Assembly (NCBI GenBank): GCA_036273935.1
Contig: DASUGQ010000228.1
Coordinates: 1-64,000, forward strand
DNA: 64,000 nt
Direction: 5' to 3'
Origin: ZC4RG29 sp036273935
Lineage (GTDB): Bacteria; Bacteroidota; Bacteroidia; Cytophagales; Cyclobacteriaceae
Shown here piece after piece: positions 45,392-54,940 of the stretch (positions are counted from its first letter, which is position 1; the number at the start of each line of letters is the position of its first letter). The position numbers were made by a program, and so were the translations under genes. The notes beneath the pieces are model-generated. The model worked only from the letters and a program-made list of their open reading frames with translations, made no database searches and was not told where the DNA came from.

Positions 45392-46141
45392 ATGAAAACA
45401 CTGGAAAACAAAATAGCCATCATTACCGGAGCAGGCTCCGGAATTGGTCGCGCAACAGCACTTCTTTTTGCAAGGGAAGGCGCTAAAGTTATTGTGTCCG
45501 ATATCAACAAGGATAACGGCACGGCAGTAGTAAATGAAATTGAGAAAGCAGGGGGAGAGGCACACTTCATCCAGTCTGACTCCTCCAAAGCGGAAGACCA
45601 TAAGGTGCTTGTTGAGCGGACCTTGAAACAATATGGTGCGCTGGATATTGCTGTAAACAATGCCGGTATTGCAGGACCGATTGGCCCAACGGGAGAATAC
45701 CCGCTAGATGGATGGCAAAAAGTTATCGACATCAACTTATCAGGCGTGTTCTACGGACTCCGCTATCAGATTCCCGCCATGCTTGCAAAGGGAGGAGCCA
45801 TCGTTAATATTGCCTCGATCCTCGGACAGGCTGGTACAAAGGGATCACCCGCCTACGTTGCAGCAAAGCACGGAGTAGTGGGCTTAACTAAAGCTGCCGC
45901 ACTAGAGTATGCTGACAAAAATATTCGGGTGAATGCTGTCGGGCCAGGGTATATTAAAACACCATTGGTGATAAACGCACTTGACAAACCCACACTTGAT
46001 GCACTGGTTGGTCTACATCCCATCGGAAGACTGGGTGAGCCAGAAGAGATCGCAGAACTCATCTTGTGGTTGGCTTCGTCAAAGTCATCCTTTGCTACTG
46101 GTGGATATTATGCATTGGATGGCGGATATCTCGCTCAGTAG
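45392..46141 (+). CDS. Short-chain dehydrogenase/reductase
   Basis: The 249-residue enzyme has the classical SDR motifs: AIITGAGSGIGRATALLFA, NNAGIAG, the Ser of NIASILGQAG, the YVAAKHG Tyr-Lys pair and GPGYIKTPL. The C-terminal FATGGYYALDGGYLAQ is usual. It should reduce or oxidise an alcohol or keto group with NAD(P); the substrate cannot be read from sequence. It is 45 bp after the YceI gene and may share its transcript. Confidence 0.9.
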   Translation: MKTLENKIAIITGAGSGIGRATALLFAREGAKVIVSDINKDNGTAVVNEIEKAGGEAHFIQSDSSKAEDHKVLVERTLKQYGALDIAVNNAGIAGPIGPTGEYPLDGWQKVIDINLSGVFYGLRYQIPAMLAKGGAIVNIASILGQAGTKGSPAYVAAKHGVVGLTKAAALEYADKNIRVNAVGPGYIKTPLVINALDKPTLDALVGLHPIGRLGEPEEIAELILWLASSKSSFATGGYYALDGGYLAQ

Positions 46142-46251
46142 AACTTTATCAGTCGATAATCGCCTCGGAAATTCCGGGGTAATTGTCGCTCATCATCATC
46201 AAGCATTTGTTTAGTTTACGGTAACATTAAGAAATCTAAATCTTGCACGAT

Positions 46252-46746
46252 ATGGAAACCTCGTATAAAATTCCCGCGCAAACGCGTATCGGTCACGTTC
46301 ACTTAAAGGTGGCTGATTTAAACCGGGCGTTAGCATTTTATTGCGATTTGCTCGGCTTCGAGTTAATTACAACCTATGGCGAGCAGGCAGCTTTCATTTC
46401 TGCCGGAGGGTACCATCACCATATTGGCCTGAACACCTGGCACAGTGAGGGTGCTCCGCCTGCATCACGCGAGGGCGTTGGGTTGTATCACACCGCAATC
46501 TTGTACCCGACACGGAAAGACCTTGCCGTAATTCTCGATCGGTTAAGAAAAAATCGTTACCCGCTTACTGGTGCCTCTGATCATGGCGTTTCAGAAGCTT
46601 TGTATCTGGATGACCCCGATGGTAATGGAGTTGAATTGTACTACGACAGACCAAAGGAACATTGGCCAAGGCGTTCAGACGGTTCCATTGATATGTATAC
46701 GCGGCCGCTGAACCTTGATGATCTATTGAAAGAACTGAATAAATAA
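46252..46746 (+). CDS. VOC-family ring-cleavage or glyoxalase-like protein
   Basis: The ATG at 46252 is used rather than the TTG at 46243. The 164-residue protein has a VOC fold: IGHVHLKVADLNRALAFYCD, HHHIGLNTWHSEGAPP, LYHTAILYPTRKDL and DDPDGNGVELYYDRP. His and Glu metal ligands are in place as in catechol 2,3-dioxygenase-type members. The exact reaction is unknown. It follows the SDR gene by about 110 bp. Confidence 0.85.
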   Translation: METSYKIPAQTRIGHVHLKVADLNRALAFYCDLLGFELITTYGEQAAFISAGGYHHHIGLNTWHSEGAPPASREGVGLYHTAILYPTRKDLAVILDRLRKNRYPLTGASDHGVSEALYLDDPDGNGVELYYDRPKEHWPRRSDGSIDMYTRPLNLDDLLKELNK

Positions 46747-46928
46747 TGATGGCTAACATAGCAATCATCTCTGGCAGCATTCGGTGACGATTCCCAACTC
46801 CACAGTATGGTTTTTCCTATCTGTCTGGGGAAGGAAGATTACGGTCAAAGATGTCATCATGATGGGAGCCGGTTTGATTTGCGCATCTGATAGCGCAAAG
46901 CAATGGCAAAAGAATTTAATAATAAGAA
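46746..46928 (+). pseudogene. Two small coding relics
   Basis: MMANIAIISGSIR (46746-46787) looks like the start of an NADPH-dependent FMN reductase that stops at once. Further on, one frame reads FFLSVWGRKITVKDVIMMGA and GLICASDSAKQWQKN, resembling the end of a DUF417/DoxX-like membrane protein (about 46812-46928). Both are fragments. The second overlaps the first codons of the possible OsmC start at 46903, so the later OsmC start is preferred. Confidence 0.4.
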
Positions 46929-46938
46929 ATTAATGACT

Positions 46939-47334
46939 ATGGCAAAGATATCATCAAGTATAAAGAGTGATCGCTACAAGGTTGAGATCACGTCACCTAC
47001 AGGAAATTTGGTCATCGCCGATGAGCCGGTGGCGCAAGGAGGAAAGGATTTGGGCTTTTCACCAAAGGAACTTTTGGCTTCTGCCCTGGCAGCATGCACA
47101 AGTGCAACCGTTAAGATGTATGCAGATCGTAACAAAATCGATCTTCAGGAAGTTAAGATAGAGATTGATCTGGAAGGTGTGGACGCATCGAACAAAACGA
47201 TAATCAACCGTAAAATACAATTCATCGGAAACCTGGACGAAGTTCAACGCAAAAAATTGTTGAAGGTGGCAAATGCATGTCCGGTGCATAAAATTCTGAC
47301 GAACACAGTCGAGATCAATACCGCAATAATGTAA
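46939..47334 (+). CDS. OsmC-family protein
   Basis: The start MAKISSSIKS at 46939 is preferred over 46903, which adds a tail absent from relatives. The 131-residue protein has GFSPKELLASALAACTSATV with the first active Cys and the second in VANACPVHKILTN. OsmC/Ohr proteins reduce organic hydroperoxides with thiols. It stands alone after a stretch of relics. Confidence 0.85.
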   Translation: MAKISSSIKSDRYKVEITSPTGNLVIADEPVAQGGKDLGFSPKELLASALAACTSATVKMYADRNKIDLQEVKIEIDLEGVDASNKTIINRKIQFIGNLDEVQRKKLLKVANACPVHKILTNTVEINTAIM

Positions 47335-47505
47335 AATGGAAGGACCGCAATTGAGGTTACATGGAAAACTGTCCAAGTTAGCCTGTCACGAAACCATATT
47401 ATGCATCGTAAAAGAACAAACATTCGATGACTGGCTTGTGTAAGACCTTAATGATATCCTTCTGTCAGATGTCATTAGTCTGCCTACGTTCCAGCCTTTT
47501 TCTTC

Positions 47506-47793
47506 TCAGGCTTCCTTTTTGAGCTCGCGGCCATTCCCGCAGGTTGGACATCCTTCAATTGTTCCCTGCCTGAGTCGTATCCCGTCAATGTGTTCGATCA
47601 TAAAGTCCTGAATCACCCAGTACCTGGCCTGGTGATTGTTTACATCGATCTGCTTGTCTCTAAATAGTGTTCTGATTTGATGATCATATTCTTGGTGTCC
47701 CCAACAGACCGGACAGATTCCCTCGGGAGTTGACTTTTTGGTCTTTTCTTCTGGCTGTCTAAAGAAATCGACTAATTGTTCAATCATATCCAT
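47506..47793 (-). CDS. Small four-Cys protein, zinc-ribbon-like
   Basis: The 95-residue protein has CPVCWGHQEYDHQIR and CPTCGNGRELKKEA, two CXXC pairs that should bind Zn. Between them is a helical part (DVNNHQARYWVIQDFMIEHI). I know the family as conserved hypothetical in Bacteroidota. The function is unknown. It is 18 bp downstream of the broken cupin gene. Confidence 0.65.
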   Translation of the reverse strand: MDMIEQLVDFFRQPEEKTKKSTPEGICPVCWGHQEYDHQIRTLFRDKQIDVNNHQARYWVIQDFMIEHIDGIRLRQGTIEGCPTCGNGRELKKEA

Positions 47794-47810
47794 TGCTAAG
47801 AATATAGATT

Positions 47811-48171
47811 CTAAATTTGTGAAATTGTTCTATGTAATTTGTTGGTTGTTTCTTTGATTGCGCCAATGAGCATCATTCCTTCTTTGTCCCTTTTGTTGCG
47901 TAACGCGTGTAAAGTATGAAAGGGAAAAATATAAAAATCACCGACCTTACCGGTGTAAACTTGGTCACCTATCGTAAACTCAAGGCACGCTTGTACTACG
48001 GTAGGCATACTCTGTTTTATCGAGATCCCTACGGTGTGGATAGTCTGCACCAGGATCGACACGTACCAGTTTAGCAGTGTCATTGTTTAAATCGGCCAGC
48101 GGCTTTCCATGAAAGCTCCTCGCTTTTCCCTCAACCCATTTTATAGAACCGATATCAAGCTTGCTGCCCAT
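47811..48171 (-). pseudogene. Cupin-domain protein, frameshifted
   Basis: The first frame reads MGSKLDIGSIKWVEGKARSF and RVDPGADYPHRRDLDKTEYA. An extra base at 48000-48001 then shifts it; removing one G gives YVVQACLEFTIGDQVYTGKV, GDFYIFPFHTLHALRNKRDK and a normal end at 47811. It is a 120-residue single cupin, perhaps metal-binding. The next gene upstream (48180) is also a cupin and is intact. Confidence 0.65.
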
Positions 48172-48179
48172 CGCTTCAC

Positions 48180-48476
48180 CTATTGTTCGAATATGATTGA
48201 AGATTCAACATTCATAATGGCAAGTGCCTGAAAGCTATTTTTCGCGGTTAGGCTGTGGGTGATCCCCGCAGGGATAACAATCACATCGCCCTGAGTCAGA
48301 TTTAGTTCCTTGCCATTTATAGATAATGCTGCTGACCCACGGAGAGCAACAACAACAACTTCTTGGGTGCTGTGATGCTCAGGCATGTGGATGCCCATTT
48401 CACCGGTCACTCTTAAGACCTTGAGCGATTTTCCCTCCCGGTGTGTCTCAAGTTGAGGTTTTTTCATTGTTTCCAT
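48180..48476 (-). CDS. Cupin-domain protein
   Basis: The start METMKKPQLETHREGKSLKV at 48476 is preferred to 48518. The 98-residue protein shows the two cupin motifs: MPEHHSTQEVVVVALRGSAA and LTQGDVIVIPAGITHSLTA. Metal-binding His residues are present. Function is unknown; such cupins often sense or bind small ligands. The TATATTTG box at 48564 fits as its promoter. Confidence 0.8.
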   Translation of the reverse strand: METMKKPQLETHREGKSLKVLRVTGEMGIHMPEHHSTQEVVVVALRGSAALSINGKELNLTQGDVIVIPAGITHSLTAKNSFQALAIMNVESSIIFEQ

Positions 48477-48563
48477 TGTACTCACATTTTTAAGTTCAAA
48501 CAGAAAGTTCTTTCTCACGCTGACGAAATCCTTTGTTAAAAAGGAGCGTTTGTTTTACCTATG

Positions 48564-48571
48564 CAAATATA
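48564..48571 (-). promoter_or_regulatory. Leftward -7 box for the cupin gene
   Basis: The minus strand reads TATATTTG, matching TAnnTTTG, about 90 bp before the start at 48476. The -33 element is not clear. Confidence 0.45.
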
Positions 48572-48688
48572 ACAATGATCGGATTAATAAAGGATGTTTT
48601 TATCCGATATTATAATTAACGTTTCCAAATGCCATGACAGTTTTTTTAACGAGCCGATCATGATCATCTGGGTTTGAAGTATTGCTCT

Positions 48689-48813
48689 TTATGAAATAGC
48701 TTTACCTACGGCCTTTCTAATTTCGTCAACCACTTTAAATGCCTTTTCTTCGGAAATATCCCAAACCACAACGCTGGCGCTTTGCGAGGCGAAAAGTCTT
48801 GCTGTTGCTCTCG
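48689..48813 (-). pseudogene. Short-chain dehydrogenase relic
   Basis: The minus strand reads RATARLFASQSASVVVWDIS and EEKAFKVVDEIRKAVGKAIS before a stop at 48689. This is the nucleotide-binding second strand region of an SDR. The preceding GxxxGIG loop and all later parts are lost. It lies between the intact cupin gene and a sialidase fragment. Confidence 0.6.
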
Positions 48814-48878
48814 AATATCGGAAGCTGCAAGTTTCCGCCGTAAAACCTTAGTGTTCAGGATCAGGTACATTTTGATTG

Positions 48879-49359
48879 TTACTTCCAATATTGCTTTACA
48901 AATACAATTTCACTGTAGTTATTTTTTTCATTCGAAGTTTTATACCAAACTTCACGCAACCCTTTTCCTTTTCTCACTTCTCCTTCATGATTATTACCGG
49001 TATTGTAAAACAAGAAGATCCTGCCCTTCGGATAACGAGGATCATACACGTCAACGACAGGTGCTGGATTTCCGGCCTGTAATGCATCGTAGTCCACGAC
49101 CATTTGTAAAGAACCCCAGGTTTTTCCGCCATCATTGCTTCGCTTAGAGACGATATTGATATCGCCAAAATCGCCCGCATCGTTTACACGGCCTTCACAG
49201 AACGCAAGCAAACTGCCATCGGGTAAGCTGATTATTGCCGGAATGCGGTAAACTTTATTGCCTTTCAGTACCCGATACGAAAACCTTAACGCTTTCTTGC
49301 GATAAAACCACCGTAGATGAATAAGCCAGCGCAATTCCGATAATGACGAATTTTTTCAT
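48879..49359 (-). pseudogene. Sialidase N-terminal fragment
   Basis: The ATG at 49359 overlaps the GH63-like stop (ATGA) and opens with a signal peptide (KKFVIIGIALAYSSTVVLS), then VKVFVSGTE. One extra base in the T-run at 49263-49265 shifts the frame; the rest reads YRIPAIISLPDGSLLAFCEG with an Asp-box SNDGGKTWG and stops at 48879. Only about one third of an exo-sialidase remains. It was once translated with the glucosidase gene. Confidence 0.72.
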
Positions 49360-52052
49360 TGAATTTTTATTGCATGGTTAACCGTACCTATAGTCTCACT
49401 TTGATTAAAATCCTGCGAGTCTAATTCTCCAATTATTTCTGCAATCAACCCGGTCCAGCCGGTTTGGTGTGAAGCGCCTACTCCCCTGCAATCGTCGCCA
49501 TGGAAACATTCATAAAACAACACCAGATCTTTAAAATGTTTATCATGGTTGAACAAATCATTGTGGCCATTTACGCGCCGTTTTCCTTCGGGACTTGTTA
49601 CAAAAATAGAGGCCAGCCGTTTCCGCAATTCATTCGCGACAGTTTTAAGATTTACCATATTTCCTGAATGAGACGGTAACTCAACCTGTAATTCATCCTT
49701 AAAATATTTATGATACTTTTCAAATGCCAGGATGATCAGGTAATTCATCGGCATCCAAATGGGTCCACGCCAGTTAGAATTTCCGCCAAATAAATCGGAA
49801 TTAGACTCCCCCGGTTGGTAATTGAGACCAAATGTTCTTCCACCAATAGAGATCGTGTAGGGGTTTCGATGAATTTTTGAAAGTGATCGGATACCGCCAG
49901 GAGATAAAAATTCATTTTCATCAAGCAAGGCGCTTAGAATCTTTTTTAATCTTTTATAAGGCACAAGTGAGAGTAGTATTCCACTTTTTTCATCTATATC
50001 CTCTATAACCTGATATTGATTATTTTTTTGCCGGTACCGTACAAACCATTTCAATCGGCGATGAAAGTCCGGCACTTTTCTTAGCAAATCTTTATCAATA
50101 ATATGAACGGCGAACAAAGTAACTACACCAACAAGCGAACGGACCTTTACTGGAATGCATTTACCTTCAGGCATTTTTAGCATGTCATAAAAAAAGCCCT
50201 CTTCTTCATCCCATAATCCCTGATAATCTTCTCCAATACGATTTAATGAACTCGCGATATAGATAAAATGCTCAAAGAATTTTGTCGCCATATCTTCGTA
50301 GGCGCTATTGTTTTGAGCCAATTCAAGTGCTATTTCCATCATATTGAGGCAATACATTCCCATCCAGGCGGTACCATCGGCCTGCTCTAAAATTCCGCCA
50401 CCGGGTACCCTATTCCTGTCAAATACACCAATATTATCCAGTCCCAGAAAACCAGCCTCAAAAACATTATTATTCAACCTATCCTTACGGTTAACCCACC
50501 ATGTAAAATTGATCAGCAATTTTTGAAATGTTCTCTCCAAAAAAACAGTGTCACCAATACCCGTACGTTCCATATCGATTTTGTAGACCTGCATACAGGC
50601 CCATGCATGTACAGGGGGATTTACATCACTAAATGACCATTCATAGGCTGGTAGCTTACCATAGGGATCCATATACCATTCCCTTAATAATAATATCAAT
50701 TGATCCTTTGCAAACTGAGCATCCAACATAACCAACGGAATGCAGTGAAAAGCGAGATCCCAGGTTGCATACCATGGATATTCCCATTTATCAGGTACGG
50801 AAAGAATATCTCTATTATTTAGCGTTTGCCATTCACTATTACGTCCATGTTTTCTTTGCGCGGGTGGGGGAGGCCCGTTCTGATCACCATTTAACCATTT
50901 CGGAATATCGATATTGTAAAATTGTTTGTTCCATAGCATACCGGCAAAAGCCTGCCGCTGTATATTCACTAAGTCATTGTTCTTTGATTGGATAAGATCG
51001 TCATAAAAGTCATCGGATTCCTTTATTCGTTTGCAAAACACCTCATCAAATTCCTTTGACAAGGGGTCCTGGAGTGGGTTTTTGCTAAGGCGCATTTTTA
51101 AAGTAGAAGAACCTTCGGGTTCTATATTGAAAACAAACAATGGTGAACACTTTGTACCGCTTTTCTTATTGACGAATAATTTAAAATCATTTTTAAGTAC
51201 GGCGTCATGAAATGCATCTTTTACAAAAGGGGTTTCGTTTGAAATATGATATAACTGTTCTGAATTTGTCTCGTTTTCTGTAAACAGAACAGTCGTGGCA
51301 TTTTCAAAATAGAATGAATAATCGTCGACTTGAGGATAGATAATCTTTAATTCACTTCTGTCCTTGTGCTTTTCTATCCATTTGATGATCGGCTTTTTAT
51401 TTGTTGATTCATGCGACCAAATATTACGCATCCACAAAGTTGGCAATATCGTAATAGGCGCAATATCGGCGGATCTGTTGTGGACAGAGATCCTGATACA
51501 GATGTCCTCATCGTCATTTTTGGCATATTCAATAAAAACATCAAAATATCTGTTATCGTCGAATATGGATGTATCACTTATTTCATATTCATTCTCATAC
51601 TTCGTCCGATTTCTATTTGTTTGTTCAAGATCATAGTAAGGAAAAGCCATCTGCGGATACTTGTACAAATATTTCATGTACGAATGAGATGGTGTATTAT
51701 CAAGGTAGTAATACAATTCTTTCACATCCTCCCCATGATTGCCATACATGGGTGTAAGTCCAAAAAGTCTTTCCTTTAATATTTTATCCTGACCATTCCA
51801 TAGCGCAATAGCAAAACAAATACGTTGGGTCGAATCAGAAATGCCAGCTATACCATCTTCACCCCACCGGTAGGCTTTAGAACGTGACATATCATGGGTG
51901 ATATGATTCCATACATCACCATTTGGGCTATAATCTTCTCTAACAGTAGCCCATTGCCTTTCGGACAAATAGGGGCCCCATTTCAACCAGTGTTTGATAC
52001 CAGAGTAATTTTCTCTTAGCCGTTTTTGCTCTTCAGTGATGTTGTCCTCCAT
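49356..52052 (-). CDS. GH63-like glucosidase (block B)
   Basis: The 898-residue paralogue of the protein at 17447 has the same motifs: YRWGEDGIAGISDS, YPWYATWDLAFHCI, YEWSFSDVNPPVHAW, NWRGPIWMPMNYL and CRGVGASHQTGWTGL. High similarity over the full length shows a duplication rather than distant paralogy. No signal peptide is visible. It lies 21 bp downstream of the aconitase gene, so glucoside hydrolysis and the TCA enzyme probably share a transcript. Confidence 0.82.
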   Translation of the reverse strand: MEDNITEEQKRLRENYSGIKHWLKWGPYLSERQWATVREDYSPNGDVWNHITHDMSRSKAYRWGEDGIAGISDSTQRICFAIALWNGQDKILKERLFGLTPMYGNHGEDVKELYYYLDNTPSHSYMKYLYKYPQMAFPYYDLEQTNRNRTKYENEYEISDTSIFDDNRYFDVFIEYAKNDDEDICIRISVHNRSADIAPITILPTLWMRNIWSHESTNKKPIIKWIEKHKDRSELKIIYPQVDDYSFYFENATTVLFTENETNSEQLYHISNETPFVKDAFHDAVLKNDFKLFVNKKSGTKCSPLFVFNIEPEGSSTLKMRLSKNPLQDPLSKEFDEVFCKRIKESDDFYDDLIQSKNNDLVNIQRQAFAGMLWNKQFYNIDIPKWLNGDQNGPPPPAQRKHGRNSEWQTLNNRDILSVPDKWEYPWYATWDLAFHCIPLVMLDAQFAKDQLILLLREWYMDPYGKLPAYEWSFSDVNPPVHAWACMQVYKIDMERTGIGDTVFLERTFQKLLINFTWWVNRKDRLNNNVFEAGFLGLDNIGVFDRNRVPGGGILEQADGTAWMGMYCLNMMEIALELAQNNSAYEDMATKFFEHFIYIASSLNRIGEDYQGLWDEEEGFFYDMLKMPEGKCIPVKVRSLVGVVTLFAVHIIDKDLLRKVPDFHRRLKWFVRYRQKNNQYQVIEDIDEKSGILLSLVPYKRLKKILSALLDENEFLSPGGIRSLSKIHRNPYTISIGGRTFGLNYQPGESNSDLFGGNSNWRGPIWMPMNYLIILAFEKYHKYFKDELQVELPSHSGNMVNLKTVANELRKRLASIFVTSPEGKRRVNGHNDLFNHDKHFKDLVLFYECFHGDDCRGVGASHQTGWTGLIAEIIGELDSQDFNQSETIGTVNHAIKIQ

Positions 52053-52073
52053 AATTCTTCTCCCTGAAAGAAA

Positions 52074-54851
52074 TCAATTGGTCACCTCCAGGAATTTTCT
52101 CAATACATATTGCAATATCCCTCCATGCCGAAAGTATTCGATTTCGATTTTTGAATCCAACCGGGCTACTACTTTGAAGCCAATTTCGCGACCGTCTTTT
52201 TTTAATGCCGACACCAGGATATTTTTTAGTGGTCTTAAGCCCTCTTCAATTCCAGCTATTGTAAAGATTTCCTCTCCCGTAAGTCCTAATTTTTCCGCAG
52301 TATCTCCCTCTCGGTATTGAAGGGGTAAAACGCCCATTTGCACCAGATTACTCCGATGAATTCGCTCATAGCTTTCAGCCAATACCGCTTTAACTCCAAG
52401 TAAAAAAGTGCCCTTAGCAGCCCAGTCTCTTGACGAACCACTTCCGTACTCTTTTCCCGCCAATACTACCAATGGTATTCGGGCATCTCGGTATTTTATA
52501 GACGCGTCATAAATGGACATCTCTTTTCCAGTCGGCATATACACAGTATATCCTCCTTCTTTTCGAGCCAACGAATTTTTTATACGAACATTGGCAAAAG
52601 TACCTCGTTCCATCACTTCATCATTTCCCCTTCTGGAACCATAAGAATTAAAATTATCTTTTTTTACTCCTTGGCTTATTAAAAATTGACCTGCTGATGA
52701 TAGCTCATTAAATTGTCCAGCGGGAGAAATATGATCGGTTGTAATACTATCCCCCAATACCAATAATGCTCTTGCGTTTTGAATGTCCTTTAAAGGGGCT
52801 GCATCATCGGAAATATTATGGAAAAAAGGGGCCTCTTTAATATAAGTAGAGCTTTTTTCCCATACATATAGCTTGTCCTTTGGAATCTCTAGATTTCTCC
52901 ATATCTCATTACCAGCAAATATTTCAGAATAATTTCTAGCAAAATCTTCTGCTGAAAGTACTTCGCTCATTACCGTATTGATCTCTTCATCAGCTGGCCA
53001 GAGATCCTTCAAAAGTACAGGCTGCTGATTCGGATCAAAAGTTAATGGTTCATTGATAAGATCTATATCAATCCTTCCCGCAATCGCGTATGCGACTACG
53101 AGCATAGGCGACATCAGAAAATTCATTTTAACTTGTGGATGAATTCTCGCTTCAAAATTCCGGTTCCCGGAAAGGACGGAGGCCACAACCAAATCATACT
53201 CCTCCACGGCCTTAGCAATGAACGGCGGTAGCGGGCCGGAGTTTCCAATACATGAAGTACAGCCATATCCTACAACGTGAAATTGTAATGCAGCAAGATC
53301 ATTTAGTAGATCTGCCTTTTTGAGGTAGTCGGTAACTACTTTTGAACCCGGAGCAAGCGATGTTTTTACCCAGGGTTTAATGCCTACACCGCGCTCTCGC
53401 GCTCTTCTGGCGACTAGACCTGCACCAATCATTACAAATGGATTTGATGTATTGGTGCATGAAGTAATGGCTGCAATGGCAACGGCACCATCCGCAACGA
53501 TAAATTTTTCATCTCCTATGCTTACCCACACCGATTTCATACCGTCAACCACTTTTTCTTCAATTTTTGTTTCAGGTGGCATTGGTGGTGATGATTGAAT
53601 TGGCTGACCTCCACCTTCTGTAAACCAACGCGTCAGTTGATCGGTGGGCTGGTTATATTTTCTGCCAAAGGATTCCTGTAAAAGGTCCACAAATTTTGAT
53701 TTTAGATTCTTCAAGAGAATTTTATCCTGGGGTCGCTTGGGACCTGCTACCGTTGGCTCTATGCTGGTTAGGTCAAGTTCTATTGTGTCGGTGTACGTTA
53801 TGTTTTCGGAGCCGGTTCGCCATAGCATATTGGTCTTGCAATACGCCTCGACTAACTTAATATGCTCTGCGGAACGATTACTTTTACGCATGTATTCAAG
53901 GGTCTTATCATCAATCGGAAAATACGTAACTGTGCAGCCGAATTCAGGTGACATATTGCCGATGGTCGCGCGATCGGGTACAGAGAGATTATCAAGTCCT
54001 GGTCCAAAAACTTCTACGAATTTTCCGACTACACTGGATTTTCTTAAAAGTTCCGCAATTGTCAACACCAAATCTGTAGCGTTGGAACCGAGTGGTAGTT
54101 TGCCATTTAATTTTAATCCAATTACTTCAGGCACAATAAAATAAATAGGCTGTCCAAGGATAGCAGCCTCAGCTTCGATGCCGCCAACACCCCACGCCAA
54201 TACGCCGATTCCATTTACCATCGGTGTGTGACTATCTGTACCTACCAATGTATCAGGAAATATTTCTCCATTCCTTTCAACCACACCTTTCGACAGGTAC
54301 TCGAGATTGACCTGGTGACAAATGCCCATTCCAGGGGGAACCACGCTGAAGTTATTAAATGATTGTTGTGCCCACTTTAAAAATCGATAACGTTCTTGAT
54401 TACGCTCATATTCTTTGTTCATGTTACGGGCGTAGGCGTAATCTGTTCCAAAATAATCCACCTGAACCGAGTGATCAATAATCAGGTCCACTGGTATCAA
54501 TGGATTTATATCGTCGGGATTTCTTCCTTTTCTCGCAGCTTCGGCGCGTAAGGAGGCAATGTCTACAACCGCGGGAACCCCGGTGAAATCTTGCATCAAT
54601 ACACGCGATGGTTTAAACGGAATATCTTTATCTGATCCTGCTGGTTTCCACTGAAGAATAGTTTCAATGTTTTCCAAGGTGACAGAAAAATCATCGTAAT
54701 TACGGAGTGCATTCTCCAGTAAAATACGAATGGAAAAAGGTAACTTACTGACGCCATGTCCCAGCGTTTCAAGTTCTGCAAGGCTGTAATACGCGAGAAG
54801 GCCATGATCTGTTTTTAAGAATTTCTTTACCCGATAAGGATTATTAGACAT
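52074..54851 (-). CDS. acnA: Aconitate hydratase
   Basis: The 925-residue enzyme isomerises citrate to isocitrate. The three Cys ligands of the 4Fe-4S cluster lie in AITSCTNTSNP and VGYGCTSCIGNSGPL. The C-terminal swivel domain is present (YGSGSSRDWAAKG; ESYERIHRSNLVQMGVLPL). Length fits the AcnA/IRP type, which can also bind mRNA when the cluster is lost. The block A counterpart at 9591 is a dead N-terminal piece, so this is the only working copy in the window. Confidence 0.94.
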   Translation of the reverse strand: MSNNPYRVKKFLKTDHGLLAYYSLAELETLGHGVSKLPFSIRILLENALRNYDDFSVTLENIETILQWKPAGSDKDIPFKPSRVLMQDFTGVPAVVDIASLRAEAARKGRNPDDINPLIPVDLIIDHSVQVDYFGTDYAYARNMNKEYERNQERYRFLKWAQQSFNNFSVVPPGMGICHQVNLEYLSKGVVERNGEIFPDTLVGTDSHTPMVNGIGVLAWGVGGIEAEAAILGQPIYFIVPEVIGLKLNGKLPLGSNATDLVLTIAELLRKSSVVGKFVEVFGPGLDNLSVPDRATIGNMSPEFGCTVTYFPIDDKTLEYMRKSNRSAEHIKLVEAYCKTNMLWRTGSENITYTDTIELDLTSIEPTVAGPKRPQDKILLKNLKSKFVDLLQESFGRKYNQPTDQLTRWFTEGGGQPIQSSPPMPPETKIEEKVVDGMKSVWVSIGDEKFIVADGAVAIAAITSCTNTSNPFVMIGAGLVARRARERGVGIKPWVKTSLAPGSKVVTDYLKKADLLNDLAALQFHVVGYGCTSCIGNSGPLPPFIAKAVEEYDLVVASVLSGNRNFEARIHPQVKMNFLMSPMLVVAYAIAGRIDIDLINEPLTFDPNQQPVLLKDLWPADEEINTVMSEVLSAEDFARNYSEIFAGNEIWRNLEIPKDKLYVWEKSSTYIKEAPFFHNISDDAAPLKDIQNARALLVLGDSITTDHISPAGQFNELSSAGQFLISQGVKKDNFNSYGSRRGNDEVMERGTFANVRIKNSLARKEGGYTVYMPTGKEMSIYDASIKYRDARIPLVVLAGKEYGSGSSRDWAAKGTFLLGVKAVLAESYERIHRSNLVQMGVLPLQYREGDTAEKLGLTGEEIFTIAGIEEGLRPLKNILVSALKKDGREIGFKVVARLDSKIEIEYFRHGGILQYVLRKFLEVTN

Positions 54852-54940
54852 GGTAGTATTGTTTAATTACTTGTATGTGATGTGACAAAATTGAAAATAA
54901 AAGAAGTGACACCGCGCCTCACAGCCTGAAGAAACATTCT